A stretch of DNA of 64,000 bases from contig OW121846.1 of assembly GCA_933228895.1 (NCBI GenBank), positions 80,240,064-80,304,063 of the forward strand, given 5' to 3'. Source of the stretch: Platycnemis pennipes. Its lineage: Eukaryota; Arthropoda; Insecta; Odonata; Platycnemididae. Below, piece by piece: positions 22,541 through 36,684 of this stretch (position 1 is its first letter; each line of letters begins with the position of its first letter). The translations under genes were made by a program, and so were the position numbers. A model generated the notes under the pieces. The model saw only the letters and a program-made list of their open reading frames with translations. It did not search any database and was not told the DNA's origin.

Positions 22541-24896
22541 CGTGTATCAGAGGTAAGCTCATCTTTGTTTTTCGCAGTTAATGTCATGCTCTTTATATCT
22601 GAATATTTTTACCATACGTATTTTTACTTTTGAATTAACTTCATGATGTGCTCCATAGGAAATAATGTGAGTAAAACTGCTATGAAAATTTACTTTTCTT
22701 CAATAATGTACTGCTCTTACCTGTGATTATTGCATGTTAAAGATATTAGGTCTTTTCCAAACCTAGGATTTTAAAAAGAATTAAATAAAAATTATGTTAA
22801 AGATCAGTATATATCCCATTTCTTTGCTATGCTTTTGACACACGCAGTCCTCTTCCAGTGATAATACGAATTTTTGTGATTTCTTAATCTATCATCAAGT
22901 CAAACTTGATTTATTTTCATACCAGATAAAAATCAATGTTTTCTTACTAAGATTAAATCTTTGTTAAACTGCATCATTTACTCTATGTTGGTATCTTGAA
23001 TGCGACGATATATTCCAAACAATGTTCATTGGATAATTGTTAGAAATATTTGGTGGATAGTTATGCTGCCTTATTTTGAACCTCAAAACAAAATGCTCTT
23101 GCGTATACGGCCATTTTCCGTATTCTCATAAAAAAGGGAAGAGAAAGGTCGGCTCGGGCCTAATTGTCAACTTAGGCTTAGGTTTTTTATTACTGTTGCA
23201 TTATATTCCCAAGGTGATAATAATTATAAAATTATAGTCGATATCCGTCTTACCCTCCTTGTCCAACTCCAGAGGAGTATATACCAGCTATCTTTTGATT
23301 CCTTGTATATGGTACGTGCATTGAAATCATTGTGAATCCTTCATCATTTTTTAATAGAAATCAATTTAAAATGGCGAAATTAATTTAACACAAATTTTTA
23401 ATTTGCTGGGTTATGAAGTCTCCTGGGCATGTAATCTTGTGAAAGCCAGAGTGGAAGTGTGTTAAAGTTACACTAGTTAGACCACCGGCGTACCCTGGCT
23501 CGTTGGTATTTTCTAGTGCCCAAGATATTAACTTCTTTACCCTGAAAAATTTAAGTCCCCTCAATCTGTGTGATGAATATATCAAAGCTGATTATCGTTT
23601 GTAGGATAATGTTCTGCTGGTGCCAAAGCCCTAAAAAAATTTGCATTTTTTTATATGTATTATCCCCTTATCTTTCTCTTCCTCGTAAACCCTCAAAAAT
23701 GTATGCTATTTCCTGGATGTTTCTCTATCGATACTTCTGTTTCCCTGAGATTTAGCTGTAGCATACGTCAATGATTAATTATATTTTGAAATTAACCGTT
23801 ATGGGTGAATCATAACTAACAACGCACTTAAATGCATTACCCTTACAGGAAGTACCTTGAAGGAAGAAATCCAGCGAACGAGGATTTTACGTTTCCGTGT
23901 TAGCGGAAAGTTTGGTATTTAGTTATATTTAAAACTCAATGCTAAATGTTCCGCTCTCACTGTAACGTATCCACTCCATTTTCTGCGTCACAAGACCATG
24001 CCTGGTTTGGTGCGCCAATAACTTAAGTGAAGAAGATATATCGATATAATATCAGAAGTTTATTGCCCTTAAATTTAAGGGACTGTATATTAAAAAAAAT
24101 TGCTTTGACTTTGAAGTAGTGTTAAGGTACGGATATGGTATAATATATAAATCGTATTTTTAAATTATGGTTAAGGGCAGGTGTAACTGATTATTGTTAT
24201 TTTTTTGCCTTATTAAAACATCATATATATTTCTTTATTTTCGATTTCTAAAATCCAGAAATCAATGTTTACACTAAAATGATACTGTTTTAGAGAAATA
24301 TATATCAAAAATATGTTCAGATTGATAAATGGATTTGGAGCCTTTACCGAGGTAATTGAAAAATAAGGATCAATTTGAAATCAATAAAGTATGTTCAGCA
24401 GTTTAAAATATTAGTAATTATTCCAAGGATTTGGAAATGATGGATTTTTGGGAATAATGTACAAATGTACCTTCTGTACCAACGAATATGATCGAAAATA
24501 AATGGTCAAGAATGAGGCTGTTGGTTAGCTGGATATCCAGTGGAGGCGAACGACGCCTGAGTTCAATCGTGCCAATTTGGATGGGTAAATAATAATATAA
24601 TTTTAGGAGTTTTCAGGAAACAGAGCAAGAATGGAGAGAAATCCGACATCGACATTAGCCTACTCTTAACTGAAAGAGCCAAGGGAGCCCTGGATTAACG
24701 TCTCTTCCACCGGACAGTAAATTCAGCTTGATATGTCCACCATCAGGCAATTGAGTTTGACCGGATTTCCACCTAAAAGCCGCAACTACCCGGAAACAGT
24801 AGCGGGACCTCGGCATGTACCCCAGTACACTACTAAAAACCGCAACCGTACTATAAATAAGGAACCTCCAACACAAAAGGGAACGCCGAAAAATGA
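22541..24896 (+). repeat. Monomer 9 (A-linked front, y-II body, B island)
   Basis: 2356 bp. The first ~600 bp are of the form normally found after an A island, but the island just upstream is type B. From about 23.3 kb it is y-II. It is therefore a mosaic. Confidence 0.94.
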
Positions 24897-27252
24897 CGTG
24901 TATCAGAGGTAAGCTCATCTTTGTTTTTCGCTGTTAATGTCATGCTCTTTATGTCTGAATATTTCTACCATACGTATTTTTCCATTTGAATTAACTTCAT
25001 GATGTGCTCCATAGGAAATAATGTGAGTAAAACTGCTATGAAAATTTACTTTTCTTCTTTAATGTACTGCTCTTACCTGTGATTATTGCATGTTAAAGAT
25101 ATAAGCTCTTTTCCAAACCTAGGATTTTAAAAAGAATTAAATAAAAATTATGTTAAAGATCAGTATATCTCCCATTTCTTTGCTATGCTTTTGACACACG
25201 CAGCCCTCTTCCAGTGGTAATACTAATTTTTATTATTTCCTTATCTATTACCAAGTCAAACTTGATTTATTTTCATACCAGATAGAAATATAATGTTTTC
25301 TTACTAAGATTGAGCTCTTTGATAAACTGCATCATTTACTCTATGTTGGTATCTTGAATGCGACGATATATTCCAAACAATGTTCGTTGGTTAATTGTTA
25401 GAAATATTTGGTGGATAGTTATGCCGCATTATTTTGAACCTCAAAACAAAATGCTCTTGCGTATACGGCCATTTTCCGTATTCTCATAAAAAAGGGAAGA
25501 GAAAGGTCGGATCGGGCCTAATTGTCAACTTAGGCTTAGGTTATTTATTACTGTTGCATTATATTCCCAAGGTGATAATAATTATAAAATTATAGCCAAT
25601 ATCCCTCTTACACTCCTTGTCCAACTCCAGAGGAGTTTACACCAGCTATCTTTTGATTCCTTGTATATGGTACGTGCATTGAAATCATTGTGAATCCTTC
25701 ATCATTTTTTAATAGAAATCAATTTAAAATGGCGAAATTAATTTAACACAAATTTTTAATTTGCTGGGTTATGAAGTCTCCTGGGCATGTAATCTTGTGA
25801 AAGCCAGAGTGGAGGTGTGTTAAAGTTACACTAGTTAGACCACCGGCGTACCCTGGCTCGTAGGTATTTTCTAGTGCCCAAGATATTAACTTCTTTACCC
25901 TGAAAAATTTAAGTCCCCTCAATCTGTGTGATGAATATTTGAAAGCTGATTATCGTTTGTAGGATAATGTTCCGCTGGTGCCAAAGCCCTAAAAAAATTT
26001 GCATTTTTTTATATGTATTATCCCCTTATCTTTCTCTTCCTCGTAAACCCTCAAAAATGTATGCTATTTCCTGGATGTTTCTCTATCGATACTTCTGTTT
26101 CCCTGAGATTTAGCTGTAGCATACGTCAATGATTAATTATATTTTGAAATTAACCGTTATGGGTGAATCATAACTAACAACGCACTTAAATGCATTACCC
26201 TTACAGGAAGTACCTTGAAGGAAGAAATCCAGCGAACGAGGATTTTACGTTTCCGTGTCAGCGGAAAGTTTGGTATTTAGTTATATTTAAAACTCAATGC
26301 TAAATGTTCCGCTCTCACTGTAACGTATCCACTCCATTTTCTGCGTCACAACACCATGCCTGGTTTGGTGCGCCAATAACTTAAGTGAAGAAGATATATC
26401 GATATAATATCAGAAGTTTATTGCCCTTAAATTTAAGGGACTGTATATTAAAAAAAATTGCTTTGACTTTGAAGTAGTGTTAAGGTACGGATATGGTATA
26501 ATATATAAGTCGTATTTATAAATTATGGTTAAGGGCAAATGTAACGGATTATTGTTATTTTTTTGCCTTATTAAAACATCATGATCATTTCTTTATTGTC
26601 GATTTCTAAAATCCAGAAAGCAATGTTCACACTAAAATGATACTGTTTTAGAGAAATATATACCTAAATTATGTTCAGGTTGAAAAATGGATTTGGAGCC
26701 TTTACCGAGGTAATTGAAAAATAAGGATCAATTTGAAATCAATAAAGTATGGTCAGTAGTTTAAAATAATAGTAATTATTCCAAGGATTTGGTATTGATG
26801 AATTTTTGGGAATAATGTACAAATGACCTTCTGTACCGACGAAGATGATCGAAAATAAATGGTCAAGAATGAGGCTGTTGGTTAGCTGGATATTCAGTGG
26901 AGGCGAACGACGCCTGAGTTCAATTGTGCCAATTTGGATGGGTAAATAATAATATAATTTTAGGGGTTTAAGGAAACAGAGCAAGAATGGAGAGAAATCC
27001 GACATCGACATTAGCCTACTCTTAACTGAAAGAGCCAAGGGAGCCCTGGATTAACGTCTCTTCCACCGGACAGTAAATTCAGCTTGATATGTCCACCATC
27101 AGGCAATTGAGTTTGACCGGATTTCCACCTAAAAGCCGCAACTACCCGGAAACAGTAGCGGGACCTCGGCATGTACCCCAGTACACTACTAAAAACCGCA
27201 ACCGTACTATAAATAAGGAACCTCCAACACAAAAGGGAACGCCGAAAAATGA
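24897..27252 (+). repeat. Monomer 10 (y-II, B)
   Basis: 2356 bp. Carries GCAGCCCTCTTCC at about 25201 and TTATGAAGTCTCC at about 25770, both shared with monomer 12, 4,714 bp downstream. Confidence 0.95.
26424..26439. repeat. Perfect 16-bp palindrome CCCTTAAATTTAAGGG
   Basis: Present in many monomers between ATATCAGAAGTTTATTG and ACTGT. In monomers 3, 7, 15, 17 and 19 one base differs (AAATGTAAGG), and in 14, 16 and 18 it is AAATTTAGAGG. It may be a structural or protein-binding site; no function is known. Confidence 0.5.
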
Positions 27253-29610
27253 CGTGTATCAGAGGTAAGCTCATCTTTGTTTTTCGCTGTTAATGTCATG
27301 CTCTTTATGTCTGAATATTTCTACCATACGTATTTTTCCATTTGAATTAACTTCATGATGTGCTCCATAGGAAATAATGTGAGTAAAACTGCTATGAAAA
27401 TTTACTTTTCTTCTTTAATGTACTGCTCTTACCTGTGATTATTGCATGTTAAAGATATAAGCTCTTTTCCAAACCTAGGATTTTAAAAAGAATTAAATAA
27501 AAATTATGTTAAAGATCAGTATATCTCCCATTTCTTTGCTATGCTTTTGACACACGCAGTCCTCTTCCAGTGGTAATACTAATTTTTGTTATTTCCTTAT
27601 CTATTACCAAGTCAAACTTGATTTATTTTCATACCAGATAGAAATATAATGTTTTCTTACTAAGATTGAGCTCTTTGATAAACTGCATCATTTACTCTAT
27701 GTTGGTATCTTGAATGCGACGATATATTCCAAACAATGTTCGTTGGTTAATTGTTAGAAATATTTGGTGGATAGTTATGCCGCATTATTTTGAACCTCAA
27801 AACAAAATGCTCTTGCGTATACGGCCATTTTCCGTATTCTCATAAAAAAGGGAAGAGAAAGGTCGGATCGGGCCTAATTGTCAACTTAGGCTTAGGTTAT
27901 TTATTACTGTTGCATTATATTCCCAAGGTGATAATAATTATAAAATTATAGCCAATATCCCTCTTACACTCCTTGTCCAACTCCAGAGGAGTTTACACCA
28001 GCTATCTTTTGATTCCTTGTATATGGTACGTGCATTGAAATCATTGTGAATCCTTCATCATTTTTTAATAGAAATCAATTTAAAATGGCGAAATTAATTT
28101 AACACAAATTTTTAATTTGCTGGGTTATAAAGTCTCCTGGGCATGTAATCTTGTGAAAGCCAGAGTGGAGGTGTGTTAAAGTTACACTAGTTAGACCACC
28201 GGCGTACCCTGGCTCGTAGGTATTTTCTAGTGCCCAAGATATTAACTTCTTTACCCTGAAAAATTTAAGTCCCCTCAATCTGTGTGATGAATATTTGAAA
28301 GCTGATTATCGTTTGTAGGATAATGTTCCGCTGGTGCCAAAGCCCTAAAAAAATTTGCATTTTTTTATATGTATTATCCCCTTATCTTTCTCTTCCTCGT
28401 AAACCCTCAAAAATGTATGCTATTTCCTGGATGTTTCTCTATCGATACTTCTGTTTCCCTGAGATTTAGCTGTAGCATACGTCAATGATTAATTATATTT
28501 TGAAATTAACCGTTATGGGTGAATCATAACTAACAACGCACTTAAATGCATTACCCTTACAGGAAGTACCTTGAAGGAAGAAATCCAGCGAACGAGGATT
28601 TTACGTTTCCGTGTCAGCGGAAAGTTTGGTATTTAGTTATATTTAAAACTCAATGCTAAATGTTCCGCTCTCACTGTAACGTATCCACTCCATTTTCTGC
28701 GTCACAACACCATGCCTGGTTTGGTGCGCCAATAACTTAAGTGAAGAAGATATATCGATATAATATCAGAAGTTTATTGCCCTTAAATTTAAGGGACTGT
28801 ATATTAAAAAAAATTGCTTTGACTTTGAAGTAGTGTTAAGGTACGGATATGGTATAATATATAAGTCGTATTTATAAATTATGGTTAAGGGCAAATGTAA
28901 CGGATTATTGTTATTTTTTTGCCTTATTAAAACATCATGATCATTTCTTTATTGTCGATTTCTAAAATCCAGAAAGCAATGTTCACACTAAAATGATACT
29001 GTTTTAGAGAAATATATACCTAAATTATGTTCAGGTTGAAAAATGGATTTGGAGCCTTTACCGAGGTAATTGAAAAATAAGGATCAATTTGAAATCAATA
29101 AAGTATGGTCAGTAGTTTAAAATAATAGTAATTATTCCAAGGATTTGGTATTGATGAATTTTTGGGAATAATGTACAAATGTACCTTCTGTACCGACGAA
29201 GATGATCGAAAATAAATGGTCAAGAATGAGGCTGTTGGTTAGCTGGATATTCAGTGGAGGCGAACGACGCCTGAGTTCAATTGTGCCAATTTGGATGGGT
29301 TAATAATTGTATAATTTTAGGAGTTTTCAGGAAACAAAGCAAGAATAGAGAGAAATCCGACATTGACATTAGCCTACTCTTAACTGAAAAAGCCAAGGGA
29401 GCCCTGGATTAACGTCTCTTCAACCGGACAGTGAATTCAGCTTGAGATGTGCACCATCAGGCAATTGAGTTTGACCGGATTTCCACCTAAAAGCCGCAAC
29501 TACCCGGAAACAGTAGCGGAACCTCGGCATGTACCCCAGTACACTACTAAAAACCGCAACCGTACTATAAATAAGGAACCTCCAACACAAAAGGGAACGC
29601 CGAAAAATGA
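27253..29610 (+). repeat. Monomer 11 (y-II, B)
   Basis: 2358 bp. Its closing island has AAAAAGCC, CTTCAACCGG and GTGCACCATC variants that recur in monomer 13. Confidence 0.95.
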
Positions 29611-32600
29611 CGTGTATCAGAGGTAAGCTCATCTTTGTTTTTCGCTGTTAATGTCATGCTCTTTATGTCTGAATATTTCTACCATACGTATTTTTCCATT
29701 TGAATTAACTTCATGATGTGCTCCATAGGAAATAATGTGAGTAAAACTGCTATGAAAATTTACTTTTCTTCTTTAATGTACTGCTCTTACCTGTGATTAT
29801 TGCATGTTAAAGATATAAGCTCTTTTCCAAACCTAGGATTTTAAAAAGAATTAAATAAAAATTATGTTAAAGATCAGTATATCTCCCATTTCTTTGCTAT
29901 GCTTTTGACACACGCAGCCCTCTTCCAGTGGTAATACTAATTTTTATTATTTCCTTATCTATTACCAAGTCAAACTTGATTTATTTTCATACCAGATAGA
30001 AATATAATGTTTTCTTACTAAGATTGAGCTCTTTGATAAACTGCATCATTTACTCTATGTTGGTATCTTGAATGCGACGATATATTCCAAACAATGTTCG
30101 TTGGTTAATTGTTAGAAATATTTGGTGGATAGTTATGCCGCATTATTTTGAACCTCAAAACAAAATGCTCTTGCGTATACGGCCATTTTCCGTATTCTCA
30201 TAAAAAAGGGAAGAGAAAGGTCGGATCGGGCCTAATTGTCAACTTAGGCTTAGGTTATTTATTACTGTTGCATTATATTCCCAAGGTGATAATAATTATA
30301 AAATTATAGCCAATATCCCTCTTACACTCCTTGTCCAACTCCAGAGGAGTTTACACCAGCTATCTTTTGATTCCTTGTATATGGTACGTGCATTGAAATC
30401 ATTGTGAATCCTTCATCATTTTTTAATAGAAATCAATTTAAAATGGCGAAATTAATTTAACACAAATTTTTAATTTGCTGGGTTATGAAGTCTCCTGGGC
30501 ATGTAATCTTGTGAAAGCCAGAGTGGAGGTGTGTTAAAGTTACACTAGTTAGACCACCGGCGTACCCTGGCTCGTAGGTATTTTCTAGTGCCCAAGATAT
30601 TAACTTCTTTACCCTGAAAAATTTAAGTCCCCTCAATCTGTGTGATGAATATTTGAAAGCTGATTATCGTTTGTAGGATAATGTTCCGCTGGTGCCAAAG
30701 CCCTAAAAAAATTTGCATTTTTTTATATGTATTATCCCCTTATCTTTCTCTTCCTCGTAAACCCTCAAAAATGTATGCTATTTCCTGGATGTTTCTCTAT
30801 CGATACTTCTGTTTCCCTGAGATTTAGCTGTAGCATACGTCAATGATTAATTATATTTTGAAATTAACCGTTATGGGTGAATCATAACTAACAACGCACT
30901 TAAATGCATTACCCTTACAGGAAGTACCTTGAAGGAAGAAATCCAGCGAACGAGGATTTTACGTTTCCGTGTCAGCGGAAAGTTTGGTATTTAGTTATAT
31001 TTAAAACTCAATGCTAAATGTTCCGCTCTCACTGTAACGTATCCACTCCATTTTCTGCGTCACAACACCATGCCTGGTTTGGTGCGCCAATAACTTAAGT
31101 GAAGAAGATATATCGATATAATATCAGAAGTTTATTGCCCTTAAATTTAAGGGACTGTATATTAAAAAAAATTGCTTTGACTTTGAAGTAGTGTTAAGGT
31201 ACGGATATGGTATAATATATAAGTCGTATTTATAAATTATGGTTAAGGGCAAATGTAACGGATTATTGTTATTTTTTTGCCTTATTAAAACATCATGATC
31301 ATTTCTTTATTGTCGATTTCTAAAATCCAGAAAGCAATGTTCACACTAAAATGATACTGTTTTAGAGAAATATATACCTAAATTATGTTCAGGTTGAAAA
31401 ATGGATTTGGAGCCTTTACCGAGGTAATTGAAAAATAAGGATCAATTTGAAATCAATAAAGTATGGTCAGTAGTTTAAAATAATAGTAATTATTCCAAGG
31501 ATTTGGTATTGATGAATTTTTGGGAATAATGTACAAATGACCTTCTGTACCGACGAAGATGATCGAAAATAAATGGTCAAGAATGAGGCTGTTGGTTAGC
31601 TGGATATTCAGTGGAGGCGAACGACGCCTGAGTTCAATTGTGCCAATTTGGATGGGTAAATAATAATATAATTTTAGGGGTTTAAGGAAACAGAGCAAGA
31701 ATGGAGAGAAATCCGACATCGACATTAGCCTACTCTTAACTGAAAGAGCCAAGGGAGCCCTGGATTAACGTCTCTTCCACCGGACAGTAAATTCAGCTTG
31801 ATATGTCCACCATCAGGCAATTGAGTTTGACCGGATTTCCACCTAAAAGCCGCAACTACCCGGAAACAGTAGCGGGACCTCGGCATGTACCCCAGTACAC
31901 TACTAAAAACCGCAACCGTACTATAAATAAGGAACCTCCAACACAAAAGGGAACGCCGAAAAATGACGTGTATCAGAGGTAAGCTCATCTTTGTTTTTCG
32001 CTGTTAATGTCATGCTCTTTATGTCTGAATATTTCTACCATACGTATTTTTCCATTTGAATTAACTTCATGATGTGCTCCATAGGAAATAATGTGAGTAA
32101 AACTGCTATGAAAATTTACTTTTCTTCTTTAATGTACTGCTCTTACCTGTGATTATTGCATGTTAAAGATATAAGCTCTTTTCCAAACCTAGGATTTTAA
32201 AAAGAATTAAATAAAAATTATGTTAAAGATCAGTATATCTCCCATTTCTTTGCTATGCTTTTGACACACGCAGTCCTCTTCCAGTGGTAATACTAATTTT
32301 TGTTATTTCCTTATCTATTACCAAGTCAAACTTGATTTATTTTCATACCAGATAGAAATATAATGTTTTCTTACTAAGATTGAGCTCTTTGATAAACTGC
32401 ATCATTTACTCTATGTTGGTATCTTGAATGCGACGATATATTCCAAACAATGTTCGTTGGTTAATTGTTAGAAATATTTGGTGGATAGTTATGCCGCATT
32501 ATTTTGAACCTCAAAACAAAATGCTCTTGCGTATACGGCCATTTTCCGTATTCTCATAAAAAAGGGAAGAGAAAGGTCGGATCGGGCCTAATTGTCAACT

Positions 32601-34243
32601 TAGGCTTAGGTTATTTATTACTGTTGCATTATATTCCCAAGGTGATAATAATTATAAAATTATAGCCAATATCCCTCTTACACTCCTTGTCCAACTCCAG
32701 AGGAGTTTACACCAGCTATCTTTTGATTCCTTGTATATGGTACGTGCATTGAAATCATTGTGAATCCTTCATCATTTTTTAATAGAAATCAATTTAAAAT
32801 GGCGAAATTAATTTAACACAAATTTTTAATTTGCTGGGTTATAAAGTCTCCTGGGCATGTAATCTTGTGAAAGCCAGAGTGGAGGTGTGTTAAAGTTACA
32901 CTAGTTAGACCACCGGCGTACCCTGGCTCGTAGGTATTTTCTAGTGCCCAAGATATTAACTTCTTTACCCTGAAAAATTTAAGTCCCCTCAATCTGTGTG
33001 ATGAATATTTGAAAGCTGATTATCGTTTGTAGGATAATGTTCCGCTGGTGCCAAAGCCCTAAAAAAATTTGCATTTTTTTATATGTATTATCCCCTTATC
33101 TTTCTCTTCCTCGTAAACCCTCAAAAATGTATGCTATTTCCTGGATGTTTCTCTATCGATACTTCTGTTTCCCTGAGATTTAGCTGTAGCATACGTCAAT
33201 GATTAATTATATTTTGAAATTAACCGTTATGGGTGAATCATAACTAACAACGCACTTAAATGCATTACCCTTACAGGAAGTACCTTGAAGGAAGAAATCC
33301 AGCGAACGAGGATTTTACGTTTCCGTGTCAGCGGAAAGTTTGGTATTTAGTTATATTTAAAACTCAATGCTAAATGTTCCGCTCTCACTGTAACGTATCC
33401 ACTCCATTTTCTGCGTCACAACACCATGCCTGGTTTGGTGCGCCAATAACTTAAGTGAAGAAGATATATCGATATAATATCAGAAGTTTATTGCCCTTAA
33501 ATTTAAGGGACTGTATATTAAAAAAAATTGCTTTGACTTTGAAGTAGTGTTAAGGTACGGATATGGTATAATATATAAGTCGTATTTATAAATTATGGTT
33601 AAGGGCAAATGTAACGGATTATTGTTATTTTTTTGCCTTATTAAAACATCATGATCATTTCTTTATTGTCGATTTCTAAAATCCAGAAAGCAATGTTCAC
33701 ACTAAAATGATACTGTTTTAGAGAAATATATACCTAAATTATGTTCAGGTTGAAAAATGGATTTGGAGCCTTTACCGAGGTAATTGAAAAATAAGGATCA
33801 ATTTGAAATCAATAAAGTATGGTCAGTAGTTTAAAATAATAGTAATTATTCCAAGGATTTGGTATTGATGAATTTTTGGGAATAATGTACAAATGTACCT
33901 TCTGTACCGACGAAGATGATCGAAAATAAATGGTCAAGAATGAGGCTGTTGGTTAGCTGGATATTCAGTGGAGGCGAACGACGCCTGAGTTCAATTGTGC
34001 CAATTTGGATGGGTTAATAATTGTATAATTTTAGGAGTTTTCAGGAAACAAAGCAAGAATAGAGAGAAATCCGACATTGACATTAGCCTACTCTTAACTG
34101 AAAAAGCCAAGGGAGCCCTGGATTAACGTCTCTTCAACCGGACAGTGAATTCAGCTTGAGATGTGCACCATCAGGCAATTGAGTTTGACCGGATTTCCAC
34201 CTAAAAGCCGCAACTACCCGGAAACAGTAGCGGAACCTCGGCA
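29530..34243 (+). repeat. Tandem duplication, copy 2 (4,714 bp)
   Basis: Second copy. Identity with copy 1 ends at ATGTAATACAG (about 34247). Every diagnostic site examined by eye matches copy 1 at the constant 4,714-bp offset. Confidence 0.85.
29611..31966 (+). repeat. Monomer 12 (y-II, B)
   Basis: 2356 bp. Copy of monomer 10. It shares the 2-bp loss in ACAAATGACCTTCTG (here at about 31535, there at about 26821). Confidence 0.95.
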
Positions 34244-34324
34244 TGTAATACAGTACACTACTAAAAACCGCAACCGTACTATAAATAAGGAACCTCAAAC
34301 AGAAAAGGGAACGCCGAAAAATGA
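31967..34324 (+). repeat. Monomer 13 (y-II, B)
   Basis: 2358 bp. Copy of monomer 11 until about 34247. There ATGTAATACAGTAC replaces ATGTACCCCAGTAC and the duplication ends. Confidence 0.95.
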
Positions 34325-36684
34325 CGTGTATCAGAGGTAAGCTCATCTTTGTTTTTCGCAGTTAATGTCATGCTCTTTACGTCTGAATATTTCTACCATA
34401 CGTACTTTTACTTATGATTTAACTTCATAATGTGCTCCATAGGAAATAATGTGAGTAAAACTGCTATGAAAATTTACTTTTCTTAAATAATGTACTGCTC
34501 TTACCTGTGATTATTGCATGTTAAAGATATTAGCTCTTTCCCAAACCTAGGATTTGAAAAAGAATTAAATAAAAATTATGTTAAAGATCAGTATATCTCC
34601 CATTTCTTTGCTATGCTTTTGACATACGCAGTCCTCTTCCAGTGGTAATACGAATTTTTGTTATTTGTTAATCTATCATCAAGTCATACTTGATTTATTT
34701 TCATACCAGATAGAAATCAATGTTTTCTTACTAAGATTAAGCTCTTTGTTAAACTGCATCATTTACTCTATGTTGGTATCTTGAATGCGACGATATATTC
34801 CAAACCATGTTCATTGGTTAATTGTTAGAAATATTTGGTGGATAGTTATGCCGCATTATTTGGAACCTCAAAACAAAATGCTCTTGCGTATACGGCCATT
34901 TTCCGTATTCTCATAAAAAAGGGAAGAGAAAGGTCGGAACGGGCCTAATTTACAACTTCGGCTTAGGTTATTTATTACTGTTGCATTATATTCCCAAGGT
35001 GATAATAATTATAAAATTATAGTCGATATCCCTCTTACACTCCTTGTCCAACTCCAGAGGAGTATACACCAGCTATCTTTTGATTCCTTGTGTATGGTAC
35101 GTGCATTGAAATCATTGTGAATCCTACATCATTTTTTGATAGAATTCAATTTAAAATGGCGAAATTAATTTAACACAAATTTTTAATTTGGTGGGTTATA
35201 AAAGTTCCTTGGCATGAAATCTTGTGGAAGCCAGAGTAGAAGTTTGTTAATGTTACATTAGTAAGACCACCGGCGTACCCTGGCTCGTAGGTATTTTCTA
35301 GTGCCCAAACGATTAACTTCTTTACCCTGAAAAATCAGTTTCCCCTCAATCGCTGAGATAAATATTTGTAAGCTAATTATTGCTTAAAGAATGATGTTCT
35401 GCTGGTGGCAAAGAACTGAAAAAATTTTCCTTTTTTTTTTTATCTGTATTCTCTACTTATCTATCTCTTCCTCGTTTACCCTAAAAAATGTATGCTATTT
35501 CCTGGATGTTTCTCTATCGATAATTCTGTTTCCCTGAATTTTAGCTGTAGCAGACGTCAATGATTAATTATATTTTGACATTAACCCTTATGGGTGAATC
35601 ATAACTAAGAACGCAATTAAATGCATTACCCTTACAGGAAGTACCTTGAAAGAAGAAATCCAGCGAACGAGGATTTTACGTTTCCGTGTTAGCGGAAAGT
35701 TTGGTATTTAGTTATATTTAAAACTCAATGCTAAATGTTCCGCTCTCACTGTAACGTATCCACTCCATTTTCTGCATAACAAGACCATGCCTGGTTTGGT
35801 GCGCCAATTACTTAAGGGAAGAAGATATATCGATATAATATCAGAAGTTTATTGCCCTTAAATTTAGAGGACTGTGTGTAAAAAAAATTGCTTTGACTTT
35901 GAAGTAGTGTTAAGGTACGGATATGGTATAATATATAAGTCGTATTTTTAAATTATGGTTAAGGGCAGGTGTAACTGATTATTGTTATTTTTTTGCCTTA
36001 TTAAAACATCATATATATTTCTTTATTTTCGATTTCTAAAATCCAGAAAGCAATGTTTACACTAAAATGATACTGTTTTAGAGAAATATATATCAAAAAT
36101 ATGTTCAGATTGATAAATGGATTTGGAGCCTTTACCGAGGTAATTAAAAAATAAGGATCAATTTGAAATCAATAAAGTATGTTCAGCAGTTTAAAATAAT
36201 AGTAATTATTCCAAGGATTTGGAAATGATGGATTTTTGGGAATAATGTACAAATGTACCTTCTGTACCATCGAATATGATCGAAAATAAATGGTCAAGAA
36301 TGAGGTTGTTGATTAGTTGGATATCCAGTGGAGGCGAACGACGCCTGAGTTCAATCGTGCCAATTTGGATGGGTAAATAATAATATAATTTTAGGAGTTT
36401 TCAGGAAACAGAGCAAGAATGGAAAGAAATCCGACATCGACATTAGCCTACTCTTAATTGAAAGAGCCAAGGGAGCCCTGGATTAACGTCTCTTCCACCG
36501 GACAGTGAATTCAGCTTGAGATGTCCACCATCAGGCAATTGAGTTTGACCGGATTTCCACCTAAAAGCCGCAACTACCCGGAAGAAGTAGCGGGACCTCG
36601 GCATGTACCCCAGTACACTACTAAAAACCGCAACCGTACTATAAATAAGGAACCTCCAACACAAAAGGGAACGCCGAAAAATGA
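34325..36684 (+). repeat. Monomer 14 (z-I, B)
   Basis: 2360 bp. A T-run at about 35430 is expanded. The front carries TTTACGTCTG and CATACGTACTTTTAC, shared with monomers 21 and 24. Confidence 0.95.

Larger units (their letters stand above)
24816..29529 (+). repeat. Tandem duplication, copy 1 (4,714 bp)
   Basis: A two-monomer block that is nearly identical to the next 4,714 bp. Shared private variants include GCAGCCCTC, ATGAAGTCTCC, the ACAAATGACC 2-bp loss and the island with GTGCACCATC. Boundaries are set by eye where variants stop matching. Confidence 0.85.
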
